Origin: Aphanomyces cochlioides
Lineage: Eukaryota > Oomycota > Saprolegniomycetes > Saprolegniales > Verrucalvaceae
Length of the DNA stretch: 64,000 bases
Assembly: GCA_019828595.1 (NCBI GenBank)
Contig: JAHQRK010000020.1
Span: 372,001 to 436,000, forward strand
Direction of reading: 5' to 3'
Below the pieces are notes generated by a model that ran no database searches, was not told where the DNA came from, and saw only the letters and a program-made list of their open reading frames with translations. The translations under genes and the position numbers were made by a program. Shown here one piece after another: positions 1 through 11,357 of the stretch (its first letter is position 1; the number at the start of each line of letters is the position of its first letter).

Positions 1-305
1 GACCCATTCGTCTTCAAGAGAAGCGGACTTCAAGGAGAAGGGGCCTTGTTTGGGTAGAACTGGAGCTCCATGAGTGAGCAAGGCTCTCGACAAGTGTATG
101 TGTCCTGTGGCAACTTTATGTAATTGCTGTAGCTGCAAAGGCGAACAAAGTTTGGATCGTAGGGGACATCAAAGAGCATTGCAGCCTTCTCCGTTGCTTC
201 AGACAAGGAAGCGTGATTTGAAATTTGATTCTTCTTTTGGCTTGGAGGATACAAGATCTTGAGCTGGTTCATCTCGTCGCTTTCTTTAGATGTTGACGCT
301 GTCAC
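1..305 (-). pseudogene. USP47-like gene fragment (internal part)
   Basis: On the minus strand this stretch encodes a peptide closely matching the internal ubiquitin-like region of the intact USP47-like gene at 5676-9134. Shared blocks include EKAAMLFDVPYDP and the LPQ(D/E)TYT(C/G)RE motif. Towards position 1 the similarity continues (the EDEWV-like part of the parent), but the frame breaks after the NKAPSP peptide, so the fragment is broken and runs off the left edge. No catalytic box is present. It lies downstream of, yet corresponds to an earlier part of the protein than, the fragment at 500-1556, so the copy is rearranged. Confidence 0.75.
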
Positions 306-499
306 GCTTCATTTGTACCCATGGGCCAATGACGTCTATGGCATGATCCATCCCATGCTGTTCGTTCAACGTCGACTGTTTGTGGTATGAGACGCTATTT
401 AGCAAGCAAATTGATATTGCGACTCTCAACTATCTTTGGTGCTTTACCCATGGATTTTCAGCTGGTCTATTCCATCTCGATGGACTAACGGGCAGTTGC

Positions 500-1556
500 C
501 TACTCGAGCTCCTCATCGCTCGAGTTGTCAACGAGCGCAAGCATGGCGTCTTGTTCTTCTTTTGTGAGTTTCTTCAGGGGCACCGAGCCATCAGCGACTA
601 CAATTTGGTCAGCATATTTCCCAAATGACCTTGGATCGAGGAGCTGTCGGCCTTCCTCTCGGTCAATCCATGACAATTCTTCCATTTGGAGCACATGAAC
701 CTCTTGTGTTTGGTACGGCTTGGCGAAGAGCATCGACTCAATCGGGATGCCAGTTGCTTCATTGACGTTGTTAGAGAGAATATCAAACCAGCTTTCCTGA
801 CGGTCTTTGTACTCAAATATGATCTCCTGGCAAGGACCAAATTTGAAATTGGCACGATCAAAGACTGAGACGTAATAGAGCATGTGGTCATGAGGCAGCA
901 ATTCAGGCTCTGATAGGATCTGGACAACGAATTGACGGTTCTCAAAAGGAGTCAATGTCGAGGCTTGATTGAGCTTAAAGCCGTCAATGAGGATGTTGTT
1001 CAAGTGGCGATGGTAATAGTCTTCAAGACGTAAATACGGCGCATGAATACCTTTGACGGAAAAATGTTGAGCGATAGCCGCACGCACTTTGTCCACCATG
1101 ACGTCGTTCAACACGATGAACTTCATCAGCAACGTCAGTTCGTCGGGTTTTACTCCACCTTGTAGGAAGTTCGATGGCTTCGTGGGCCGTGGCTTTCGCT
1201 GGTACCAAAGTATTTCAATGTGGTACTCATCGCCAGCCAGTGGTCGATTATCGCAAGAAATTGTGCGCTTGTCCTGCTTTGTCAACTCCTGAGGAATCGT
1301 ATCGTCTATGACAAAGCGATCCCCATGATGACAAAGACACATGGAGTTGGGCAGCATAACCTAATTCAACCAGTCCAGAGGACGTGTTGCTTGATAAAGC
1401 AGTCAGGTTGACAAAGGACCTTGACGGCAAATTGGTGGTGATTGTGTCGACAGTATATGACACGTAGCCACAGAACCAATACTTGACAAGCACTTGATTG
1501 TTTACTTCATTTACTTGTGGCTGCACATTACCACCAGCGGCCATGGGAGCATCCAA
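500..1556 (-). pseudogene. USP47-like C-terminal half, truncated copy
   Basis: A long minus-strand frame (500-1357) matches the C-terminal half of the neighbouring USP47-like protein almost throughout. Shared blocks include APYLRL, ENR(Q/E)FVVQILSEPE, HDHMLY/RDHMLY, NEATGIPIESM and VVADGSVPLK. Similarity extends upstream in another frame to about 1556 (a FVNLT segment against KNLT of the parent), which implies a frameshift. The copy stops at a D/E-rich sequence where the parent carries on with a further tail. It lacks the catalytic Cys and His boxes, so it cannot be a deubiquitinase. I treat it as a decayed segmental duplicate, although the 285-residue open frame could still be transcribed. 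Confidence 0.7.
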
Positions 1557-1800
1557 ACGACCATTTTGATTTCAGGAGACAAAGACATTTACATGCAGCT
1601 TGGGTTCTGTCGGGGTCTTCATCCTCACAGCGGGAGCGTCCAATCTTGGACTCGAGGAGTGACGCCCAGGATTGTTTCGTCATGGAGGCAAACATGATTT
1701 CGTGGATCGACTGGAACCTGTCCAGCTCCCGAAGGGTCGGCTCACCCAGCTCTTGCTCATCCCAGCCAACATGTTCGAACTCCGCAATGCGTCGTTCTAC
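1524..1800 (+). pseudogene. USP47-like gene fragment (middle part, opposite strand)
   Basis: Plus-strand reading gives pieces related to the middle of the USP47-like protein. GSIQTTILISGDKDIYMQ matches the parent's WSIQTSILNPADEDMYM block, and after a frame change RLEPVQLPKGRLTQLL and IPANMFEL match the parent's REPLQILKDQLVKFL and MPANTFKL. Two frames are needed and there are stops. This part belongs before the segment at 500-1556 in the parent but lies on the other strand, so the copy was inverted or shuffled. Confidence 0.65.
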
Positions 1801-2066
1801 AATATGACTCGATCGCAATCAATATCAGGCGCGCCAAGGTCGCAGAAATACTTTCCGAGGCAGATATTTCGGTCACCTCCCACAAAGGCATGATTCGAGC
1901 CGTGCATAAGATGCTAGGATCTTCGGTCAGAGAATTTTGCGAGCAAAGTGCTGGTCCTCTATTCCAGTTCATGCGCTCGTTGCTGCAACACGGTCATCTC
2001 GCCACTCGTATCCTTGGACTTTCTCTGTCGTGGGAACGAGGAAAATTTAAAATGAGCAAATTGTAA
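1794..2066 (+). CDS. Orphan 3' coding fragment, unidentified
   Basis: From about 1794 a plus-strand frame stays open to a TAA at 2064-2066 and has ordinary protein composition (segments such as AKVAEILSEADISV and CEQSAGPLFQFM). It starts exactly where similarity to the USP47 fragment ends and has no start codon of its own. It may be the displaced 3' end of another gene, brought in by the same rearrangement. I recognise no family. The alternative is a chance open frame. Confidence 0.25.
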   Translation, partial: VLQYDSIAINIRRAKVAEILSEADISVTSHKGMIRAVHKMLGSSVREFCEQSAGPLFQFMRSLLQHGHLATRILGLSLSWERGKFKMSKL

Positions 2067-2116
2067 AAAAAATTAATGAAATTAATCTCAAATTATTGGC
2101 CAAAATATGGCCAATA

Positions 2117-2143
2117 ATCATCGAGTATTTAATACTCGATGAT
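2117..2143. repeat. 27-bp perfect inverted repeat
   Basis: The 13-nt arm atcatcgagtatt is followed by a single t and then its exact reverse complement. It lies in an AT-rich spacer (2067-2335) upstream of the kinesin start. It could be a protein-binding site, a hairpin or a transposon scar; the sequence alone does not decide. Confidence 0.7.
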
Positions 2144-2283
2144 TTTATGATATTTTGTGGCTTCAGGGTTGAGGGGGCTCGAGGGGTGAAGGGGTTTTCA
2201 ACTACGTATTTTCGAAATCAAGGGTTGAAGGGGGTAATTTGAATAGACCAATTAATTTGCCGAAAGTTTGAATTTTGAGTTTG

Positions 2284-2291
2284 GATTGGCT
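2284..2291 (+). promoter_or_regulatory. Inverted CCAAT-type box (GATTGGCT) before the kinesin
   Basis: The octamer gattggct lies about 45 nt before the kinesin ATG at 2336. The same word recurs in several other upstream regions of this window (upstream of UPF1 at 26185, the kinase at 39550-40833, ProRS at 41738 and the anoctamin at 61671), which supports a promoter role. CCAAT boxes bind the NF-Y complex in eukaryotes; its use here is inferred. Confidence 0.45.
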
Positions 2292-2335
2292 GGAAAAGAG
2301 TAATTGTGCTTGAATTGAGTGTATTTTCCAACAAG

Positions 2336-5300
2336 ATGAGTCCAACACAGGTGCCGCCGACGCCGCCGCCGTCAGGTACTGAAAAACAAGGCGTGAAGGT
2401 CTATGTTCGAGTCCGACCAATGAACACAATGGAGAAAGAACAAGGTTGCGCCAACGCTTTTGTTCCTGAAGATGCGGCGATTACGCTTGGACCAAAAAAG
2501 TACACATTCGATCATGTGTTTGATGGAAGCATGAGCCAAAAGAACGTGTTCAACAAGTCTGCTGCCGCGTTGCTGGAAGGTTTCTTCGAAGGATACAATG
2601 CAACTGTGTTTGCATATGGACAGACAGGTTCAGGGAAGACGTACACGATGGGCGTCGATCATGGAGGCGTGATTCCTCAAGTAGTGGATGAAATCTTTGC
2701 ACGAGGAAAGGAACTCGAGGACAAAATGACAAATATTGTACTCAAGATGTCGTATTTGGAAATCTTCAACGAAGAAGTATTCGATCTGCTGGCAGGGACA
2801 CCAACAAGTCTGGCTGTTCGAGATGATGTCAAAGGCGGTGTTGTTGTGACTGGTCTTTCTGAACACCAAGTAAATTCCACAGAAGAAGTAAAACAACTAT
2901 TGACACAAGGCGCAGCTCGCCGTGCGACAGCATCTACAGGAATGAACGATACCAGCAGTCGATCACATGCCATTTGTACTTTGTCAATGCATCAACAGCC
3001 AGCTGAAGATAGCGCTAAGTTTTCGAAGTTTCATTTGGTCGATTTGGCTGGGTCCGAACGTGCCAAGCGCACAATGGCCACTGGGGAGCGTTTTAAAGAA
3101 GGTAATTTGCTCGATTTTTAGCGAGTTAGCATCATATTGTATCGTAGGAGTGCACATTAATCAAGCTCTCTTGACTTTGGGCAAAGTTATCACATCGCTG
3201 AGCGACAAGAAAAGCTTCGTACCTTACAGAGAGTCAAAATTGACTCGACTTCTCCAAGACAGCCTTGGTGGCAACAGCAAAACTGTCATGATTGCTTGTG
3301 TCAGTCCTGCTGACTCCAATTTTGAAGAAACCTCAAGTACTTTGCGGTAGCCCCTTCATCACTTCATCCATAGCTTGAAAGCCTTGTCTAGGTATGCTGA
3401 ACGTGCTCGAGCAATTCAAAACAAAGCAGTCATTAATAAGGACCCGGGTGCTTGCGAGATTAAATATCTTCGGCAGCAAGTTGAGCTTCTACAGCTCCAG
3501 TTACTCCAGCAGAAGGCTCTCACAACAACAAAGGATGCTTCAGAGAATACGTCGATGACAGAGGAGCTCGAGCGCGTCAAACATGAAGTGGAATTGCTGC
3601 GTAAAGCCAAAGAACAGTGGAAGAAGATCGCCCAAGACCAAAAAGGCGACGAATTGGCACTGAATAAAGCTTTTGAAATGGACATGCAGGTCGATGTAGT
3701 GTCTATGAACGCGACAGACTTGGCGGTAATCGTTCGTTGACTGCTTTGGAGCTGAAGCCTAATCTAGAATATTGAGCGAGAGATAGAAGAGAAGGAGGCT
3801 ATCATGGCAGTCTTGAATTCTGTCGATGAAAAGCAGTTTGGTGCAGAGTTGCATGCGCTCCTAGCAAAATATGAAGCACAGATCGCATCACTGCAAAGTC
3901 CAAGCAAGACCAACCAGTTGGCAATCGTGACCAATGCACAGAAAGAGTGTCTGCGTCTTCAAAAACTTCACAAGCAAGGTCAGCTCAAGATTTCAGCTCT
4001 CGAACAAGAACTTACACACATGAAACAACTCAAGGCGTCGCTCCAAAGGCAGCTCAAGACTGAAGTTGGGAATGCCCAGAAAGAACAACGACGACAGTCG
4101 CTTGAGATTCTCAAACTCCAGCGGAAGGACGCAAAGAAGCAAATGGAACTCCAGAAGCTCACTCAGCTCCATTCCCAACAAACCAATGTTCTGAAGCGCA
4201 AAAACGAAGAATTGGCAAAACTCCAAGCGTCCAAACGATTCAAACCAAGTAAGATGCAGCAAGAATGATGAAGAACTGACGCTTGAACTTCATAGATGAG
4301 CCAGCCATGACTACTGAGACCTCTGCGCAAGTTGTGGACGAAGTACTCGAAGTAGAAATGACAATCCATGGAGCCAAAGCTGCGATAAAGGTTGAAATCG
4401 AAGAACGCATGCAACTAGGTAAGAAAAGTACTTTCGACAACCAAAGAAATTGTATTCAATTGTAGCCAAGACCATTCGAAAGACACCGCCCGGACCTGCC
4501 AAGCAGATATTGGAGCAGCAAATGCAAGAGAAGAATGCAGACATTCGCAAACTGCAGCAAAAACTAGACCTTGTCGAGAAGAACCACCGCTCGACATCAA
4601 AGTTGTGCAATTCGAACGTCGCAACATGCCACAAAATCATTCACGTAGGAGAAACTTCCTCTTGGTCGGATAGACTGACAATGTCTACATTCTAGCGCCT
4701 CTTGGAAACAGCGGTCACATCAAAGAAACGATGCGTTGATCTTGAAAATGTTGAGAAACAGCTTCTGGATACCGAAGCAAAACTCCTGGAACGTTGCGCC
4801 AAGCTCAACGAACTGAATGCTGAAGTGAAGCGGCTGAACCAAGAGCTGTCGACACGACCACCGAAGAAAATCGTTCGTAAGAAGCGTCAAGAGGACGAAG
4901 TCGAGGAGCTCCCGAGCGAAAGCGACGAAGACGACAGTGGCGAATATGACGACGATTCAGACTACACAGAAGAAACTCGACGCGGCAGTGGCCGCAAGGA
5001 AAAGACACGGACGTCCGTCGAGACACCCACCGACTGCTGCTTATGCAAAACTGGAAAATGCGGTACCAAAGCATGCGCATGTCGCGCTCGAGGAGGGCAT
5101 TGCAGTGCCAAATGCAGCTGCCAGTCGCACAAGTGTATCAATCGTGGCGACATGGATGTCCTCACTGAATTGTGCGGCCCAAATGCATCCAGCATTCCAG
5201 GTAGACGCCTTGCTTTCTTCAGATCACCCACATGTATCCAACTAGTGTTTGAATCTCCAAATGTAGCCAAAGCATCAAGAGTCATTGCAGATAGCGCGAG

Positions 5301-5475
5301 TAACAACGACAAGGAGAACGCCGTTAGCCGTGTGTTGTCCCCATCCTCCACAATGGTAGTCCCAGCCAAGAAAGTTAGACTAACCAAAGGCTTGCAAGCT
5401 CCAAGCATGAGAAAATTATACACGCCGCCAACGCCAACGTCGCAGTCGCTGATTGCTCGTCTCAAGACCCTCTAG
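2336..5475 (+). CDS. KIF4: KIF4-type chromokinesin
   Basis: Exons 2336-3101, 3148-3346, 3392-3725, 3768-4248, 4296-4418, 4466-4644 and 4696-5475 splice in frame to about 953 residues. The N-terminal motor domain (about residues 20-350) has the P-loop [11 protein letters not shown] near residue 95, switch I NDTSSRSH and switch II DLAGSE, and ends [14 protein letters not shown] long coiled coil follows. Near residues 807-841 there is a cysteine-rich block ([16 protein letters not shown]...) typical of KIF4, which in that family binds an iron-sulfur cluster and supports chromatin/PRC1 functions at mitosis. The first ATG fitting the motor domain was chosen. A further in-frame 45-nt intron (GT at 5202, ending tag about 5246) is possible. 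It is somewhat shorter than animal KIF4. Confidence 0.92.
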
Positions 5476-5675
5476 AGCTATTTTAATCCTTACTTAATCC
5501 TCGTCATCATGATGGACCTCCAGCAGCGGTCGTACCTCCGTTTTGGCCAATTTTGGATCTTTTTTCATTTTTAGAGTTCGGAAATCCATTTTTTCAATTT
5601 ATTTTTAATTTATTTTGCTCACCATCACTCGTAAATAAACTCGAGAGAGAGCGGTCTTGACTTCTCGAAAACACG

Positions 5676-8600
5676 ATGGACGATGACAAGAGCCTCATCA
5701 ACGGCGGATATGGACCGATTACGCAAGGGAAAGGCGGTCTAGTCGAGACAATTGACGACGATTTGGACGGGTATGACGACGACGAGCCTGTCACGTCGTC
5801 ATCGGCGATTATTTTGCATCCCCAACCACAACACCAAGCTATAAGTGGAGGATCCTCGTGGAATTACTCAACGGCGCCGCAACTATTTCGTGGATTGAGC
5901 AACCAAGGCGCCACCTGTTACATGAACTCGCTGCTCCAGACGTTGTATATGACACCTGAATTTCGTCGTAGACTGTATCAGTCAGAAACAGTTGCGAAAG
6001 GATCGAGTGACGATGATCTGAATATTCCATTTCAGCTCCAAAAGCTCTTTGCCCACCTCCAATTAAGTAAGAACCGTCGCGCGATTGATACAAAAGCATT
6101 GACCAAGAGTTTTGGATGGAACTCATCGGATGTCTTTCAGCAGCATGATGTCCAAGAACTCTGCCGAGTTCTTTTTGATGCGCTGGAAGAGTCCCTCAAA
6201 GGCACTAAACACGAAAACCTGGTCAATGAATTATACCAAGGTATTAGGCTCTGACGTCAGAAAATGTTTCGTTAACCGTGGTGATGACTCGTAGGACAAT
6301 TGAAAGATTATGTCCAATGTGCCACCTGTGGCAATGAAAGCAGTCGCTTGGACAATTTTCTCGACTTGAGTCTGGTTATTCGTCCGTTTGGATCTACTCA
6401 AATGATGAGGAGCGTCGAAGAAGCGATTGAATTTTTCCTGAAGCCTGAAATGCTTTCGGAAGGCAATCAATGGGACTGCTCCAAGTGTGCAAAGAAACAA
6501 GATGCAATCAAAGGTTTGAAGTTCAATAAGCTGCCCGACCTCTTGTCCCTCCAACTTAAACGCTTCGACTTTGACTATACGACGTTCAACCGCATCAAAC
6601 TCAACAACGAAGTTAAATTTCCCAAGTACCTCAACATGAACACTTACGTCCAAACCACAAAAGGCGGCACGATTGCACGCAAAATGTCGCTCGAGCGCCA
6701 AGAACTCAATGAAAAGCATGACTCTACACCATCGTCGCCTCTTTCTCGCACTGATGAAGATGAAGGCACGGAGAACGATGGCGACGACGATCTGTATGAA
6801 CAAGAGGACACTTGGCGCTCTGACTATGATGTCCAAGCTGTCATTGACGCCAGCGGCCCATACGTCTATGAACTCTTCTCCGTGCTGATTCATTCAGGAA
6901 GCGCAATGGGTGGTCATTACTATGCCTACATTAAATCATTTGAAGATGGACAATGGTACAATTTCAACGACTCCAACGTGAGCAAAATCACGGAAGCAGA
7001 AGTTCGAACAGCGTGGGGACCCAAGCCGACGTCGATTACGACGTCGACGTCCTCGCACGCCATGTATTACCGCTCGTCGCACAGTACGTGCGCATATATG
7101 CTTATGTACCGTATTGTGGCAGCAAAAAATGAAACTTCAGTATCCGACGAGGAAGTGCCACAATTCCTCAAGGATGTGATTAAAGACGACGAAGACAAAC
7201 GGGAGCAACGAGAACGTGAACGCGAAGAAAAAGCTCGCATGATACAGCTAAAGATCTTTCATCCACCTGGCCATAAGACGATGCACATTTCAAAACTCAC
7301 GCCCTTGTCAGAAGTGACTGAGAAGGCCGCAATGCTCTTTGATGTGCCTTATGACCCAACGTTGGTTCGTCTGCGCAGCTACAGCGAATACACGAATTTG
7401 CCCCAGGAAACATACACGGGTCGAGAACACTGCTCCCTGATGCAGCTCCAATTGTACACGCACAGCTCTCTTTTCCTCGAAGTCCGCTCGTCCCCTGAAG
7501 ACGAGTGGGTCGAATACGATAGCTCTGCTTTGCAATTGCTCGTACGCAAGTACGATGCTTTGCCAAAGCCCCATTTCACCGAACCAGCGTACGTGCTTCA
7601 GATTGCCGACGACTCGACAGTGGAAGATTTGGTGGAGGTTTTGCGCGTGAAATATGGACTCGATCGTGATAAATGCCGGGTGTTGCACATGAGTGCCAGT
7701 GGCTACTGGAGCATCCAAACGAGTATTTTAAATCCCGCAGACGAAGACATGTACATGAAGCGTGCCTTGCGTCAAGATATCCACCTTCGTCAAGGCAGCG
7801 AAGTCTACGTGGAAGAATGTCCAAGCTTGGATACGTGGAGCGACGCCAAGGATTTGTTCGAGACTCAGGCGCATTTGATTACCATTCAAGTGAAATGCAA
7901 GGACAAGAACATTCTCACGCGCAAGAACGACCCAGCCGTCAACTCAAAAGAAGGCGCGACGTGGCCATTTGTCGTTGATCGTCGTGAGCCACTGCAGATT
8001 CTCAAGGATCAACTGGTCAAGTTCTTGGACATGCCAGCCAACACGTTCAAGCTCTGCCGTGGATCGTCAGACAAAGCTCAAGAACTTAAAGCACTCGATG
8101 TTTCGTTTAAGAATTTGACGTTGATGGACAACTCGACGCTGTTCCTTGCTGCGGGACGACCTCTAACTGTGGGCGAATTCCATGTTCAAATTCAATGGTA
8201 CCAGCCAAAGCCACAGCCCACCGAGCCGTCGATTTTTCTCCAAGGTTGGTCGCAATCGGGTGAAATGTCGTGGCTCACAACGCTCGTTGTATCGAGCGAT
8301 ATGATGGTGGAGGAAATGCGAGAGGCAATCGCTCAAGAATGTGTCAAGAAGGGTATCGAAGCGCCATATTTACGCCTCCGAGACTACTCGAATCGCCGCA
8401 TGAACATGATCCTGGCAGATGGCCTCAAACTCCACCAAGCGTCACAATTAACGCTCTATGAGAATCGCGAATTTGTCGTCCAGATCCTGTCAGAGCCTGA
8501 AGTGCTGCCACGTGACCACATGCTCTACAACGTCTCAGTCTTTGACCGTGCCAATCTCAAGTTTGGTCCTCGCCAGGAAATCCTGTTTGAGTACAGAAAC

Positions 8601-9134
8601 CAGCCAGAGCACTGGATTGATATCCTATCCAACAGCGTCCATGAAGCAACGGGAATTCCAATTGAGTCGATGCGATTTGCTAAGCCTTACCAAGCGCAAG
8701 AAGTGAATGTGCTTGAAGTCGAAGATTTTTCATGGATTGACCGAGAGCAAGGGCGGCGGTATCCCAATCCGCAGTCGCTCGGCATCTATGGCGACCGACT
8801 TGTGGTCGCTGATGGCTCAGTCCCCCTCAAGGAATTGACGAAAGAAGAACGAGCTGCCCTCCTTGCGATCGTGGACAAGTCTAGCGACTCGGAGCTGCTT
8901 TATCCTACCGCAACGTATGGCCCCATGATGCCAAGTCACTATGGTGCGTCGTCCACCTACAAGTACTCGAAACCAAAGGAAGCTGCGTTGGTCATTCGTA
9001 CGAAGCAAAACAAGTCTTCGAATGGCAATGGCGACTCGGTTCCTGTATCTCCTGCCGTGTCCAACGATGGCGACAATGACACCAAGGAGTATGAGCGTCA
9101 AGGCGGCATGGTGCTTTTTGAAGATCTGCATTAA
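5676..9134 (+). CDS. USP47: USP47-like ubiquitin C-terminal hydrolase
   Basis: Exons 5676-6240 and 6295-9134 (54-nt intron) give about 1134 residues. The peptidase C19 domain starts with the Cys box GLSNQGATCYMNS (catalytic Cys about 81) and has two CxxC zinc-finger pairs (CATCG, CSKC). It ends with the His box GGHYYAYI (His about 396) followed by FNDSNV (Asp about 414). An acidic insert lies before the His box. The C-terminal two thirds holds ubiquitin-like modules, as in USP47/USP40, which remove ubiquitin from substrates such as DNA polymerase beta in animals. All catalytic residues are present, in contrast to the fragments at 1-1800. It converges on COX6A with a 103-nt gap. Confidence 0.92.
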
Positions 9135-9237
9135 GTCTAATCTATCGTTTTGTGGTAAAACAAATGCATCAAGGACATGTCGAAAGTGGCATTTGGAGTT
9201 TATTGTTACGCAGACAGCTCCATAGACCACAGCAAAC

Positions 9238-9622
9238 CTAGTGGGAGAGGCCTTTTTCAGCGGCAGCAGCCAATTCCTTGCAGTGGAAATCAAAGACGTT
9301 GCAGTCCGAGTACTTCCATGGGTAAGGCTTGTTGCGGATCTTGTTGTGCGAGTAAGCAGGGGCTTCGTGGTGTTCATGTTCGTGGGCAGCGTGGCCGACG
9401 AAGCTCACGACCGTCAACACACCAGTGAAGGCAATGGCGGCTTGTGAGATCTTGGTCCACAAGTTCATTTGGTCAAGCGCTTCGGCTTCCGTGCCGTGAG
9501 CGGACATGTGGCGCACTTGGGTGGCGCGAGACACAACGCGAGAGAAGGACTTGGTCAAGACAGCAGACTAATCACGGAACCCATGAGCCATCTCCATCTC
9601 TCCATCATCGACAACGTACCAT
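9238..9622 (-). CDS. COX6A: Cytochrome c oxidase subunit VIa
   Basis: Minus-strand exons 9620-9622 and 9238-9567 give about 110 residues. The first exon is only the ATG: it is followed at once by a GT donor, and the 52-nt intron ends in TAG before SAVLTKSF. A basic N-terminus suits mitochondrial import. One membrane span lies around IAFTGVLTVVSFVGHAA. The C-terminal motif YSHNKIRNKPYPW then D..VFDFHC is the COX6A signature. The protein is a nuclear-encoded regulatory subunit of respiratory complex IV in the inner mitochondrial membrane. Without the split start there is no ATG in a suitable place, which is why I chose this model. Confidence 0.85.
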
Positions 9623-11357
9623 GATCAACCGACGGAGCGCTTTTCTGAACTGACTGGTTCCCACACATATAAACGAAACATATTGAAGTAAAACGAAGAC
9701 CATACAAAAAGCAAGTTAAAAGTATAAAACACGAAAAATTATTTTCAAACCGCACATAGAAATGGCAACGACGACGACGAAACACATAAAACATCACATC
9801 CGGATGATGGTTTCGGGTTGTGTAAAATTTAGCTGATAACCCACAGTTCAAGAGTTTACCTTAGAAAATGATCACCGTTTTTGGATTCTGACGGCGAAGC
9901 CTTGGCATCACTACAAGCGAGACGGTAGAGAAGTCGAGATTGAATGGTGGGAAGAGAAATGTCTTGATAAACTGAAGAATTCGATTGGTAGCACGTTATG
10001 GTAATATTGATGTCAAGCTTACAATGATGAAGTGGAATATCCTTGGATTGTATTAAGCTCGCTATAATCATCCGCAGATCAGCAGCCTAGAGGAATAAAG
10101 TTGATTTTGTCACCCTCGATATCATGACTGGAGGGGGAGAGGGCTGTCAGCAGAACAAAAGTAGATATGTGCATGTTCCCTTTGCAGGAGTCACCTTAAG
10201 ACAAAGGGATATTGTTGTCTCCAATGATTTCCACCAGGTATTCAAATATTATGTTTAGCTCCATCGCTACGGTATTGGATCAGCGCAAACAAGTACAGTC
10301 GAAATAGATGGTAGTTGCGATATGTACTCTTTATGGAGGTTCATGCAGCTTTGCAAAGACTATAAGATAGTTCATGAGAACTTGGTCAAACAAACCTTGT
10401 CCATGATTCACTTCGAACTTTATATAAAGAGATTCAGCCAATCAAAACTCTTTAAAATTATCATTCCACCAATCAAAACTCGAGAAAAGTGAGCTATTTT
10501 TCAGTCTCCATCGACAATTTTTTGTTGGCAAGCGAATGACTTCATCCGGAACAAGGCTCGTCCAGGAAAGCTCACGACATAATTGTCTTGATACGGACAT
10601 CTTGGAGACATTCACTTTGAATCGTAAGATGAGAGACGTTTTTTCAAATAAATCACGTGTTCAAAACCTGTAGTTTGAGATTTACATGGTTGTGCAGAGA
10701 TGGCTGAATAGCAGCGGAAAGGATGTGCAACGACAGTTTCCATACACATTCTAGTCATTGAAGGCCGTGAAAATTAGGCTATTCCTAGGATCTAGCAGTG
10801 AGTATTTGGTGAGCTGAATGGCGCTGGGTACAATGTAAGCCAGCATTCCTCGTTTTGCGAGAACGTAATCCGAATGACACAAGAATTGGTTCAGTCGCCA
10901 TCCGAATAACGATATCACTGCCGTTTTCCGGATGTGCACATACATGGCCATGAAAAGCGCCATGAGGGCTCTCATTTTCAGGAAAGACTTGCTTTCATTC
11001 TACATGCCGTGCAGTAGAAACGGCACGTCTGTGCATATCGCGATGTTTTTGGCCATAGTTTTCACTCGAACTCGTCAATTCTGCCTCATTTTGGTTTGAA
11101 AACCTTTCATAATTGATATTTTCGATGAATTTCTGATATATTGGATATTAGAAATATCAATTTAAAGGGAAGTTCTCCACAATATAAATCAAAACCATAG
11201 AATACCAAAGCGCCAAGGTATCTGAGGGGCCGACGAAACGAGCGCACAAAGCTGTAAGACGTCAAAGCCCAAAGAGGAATCTTGGACGAATCCATACTAT
11301 CAAGCTGCTAACTTCTTGGTCCATTCCACCCGTAATCGATCTCCCAGAGTCTTCACG
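9623..11357. other. 1.7-kb intergenic region, possible decayed gene
   Basis: No intact gene is visible. The first part is AT-rich. On the minus strand, roughly 10975 down to 9860, several short open stretches have protein-like composition (for example VHIRKTAVISLFGWRL and VMNYLIVFAKLHEPP-like text) but are separated by stops in all frames. They may be remains of a decayed gene; I recognise no family. Two ccaatcaaaac words (around 10438 and 10470) resemble the CCAAT-type promoter words seen elsewhere. Nothing else is supportable. Confidence 0.3.

Noticed and set aside
8817..9377. 186-codon minus-strand frame spanning the 3' end of USP47
   Set aside because: Overlaps both the USP47 coding end and COX6A in other phases; no protein-like features.
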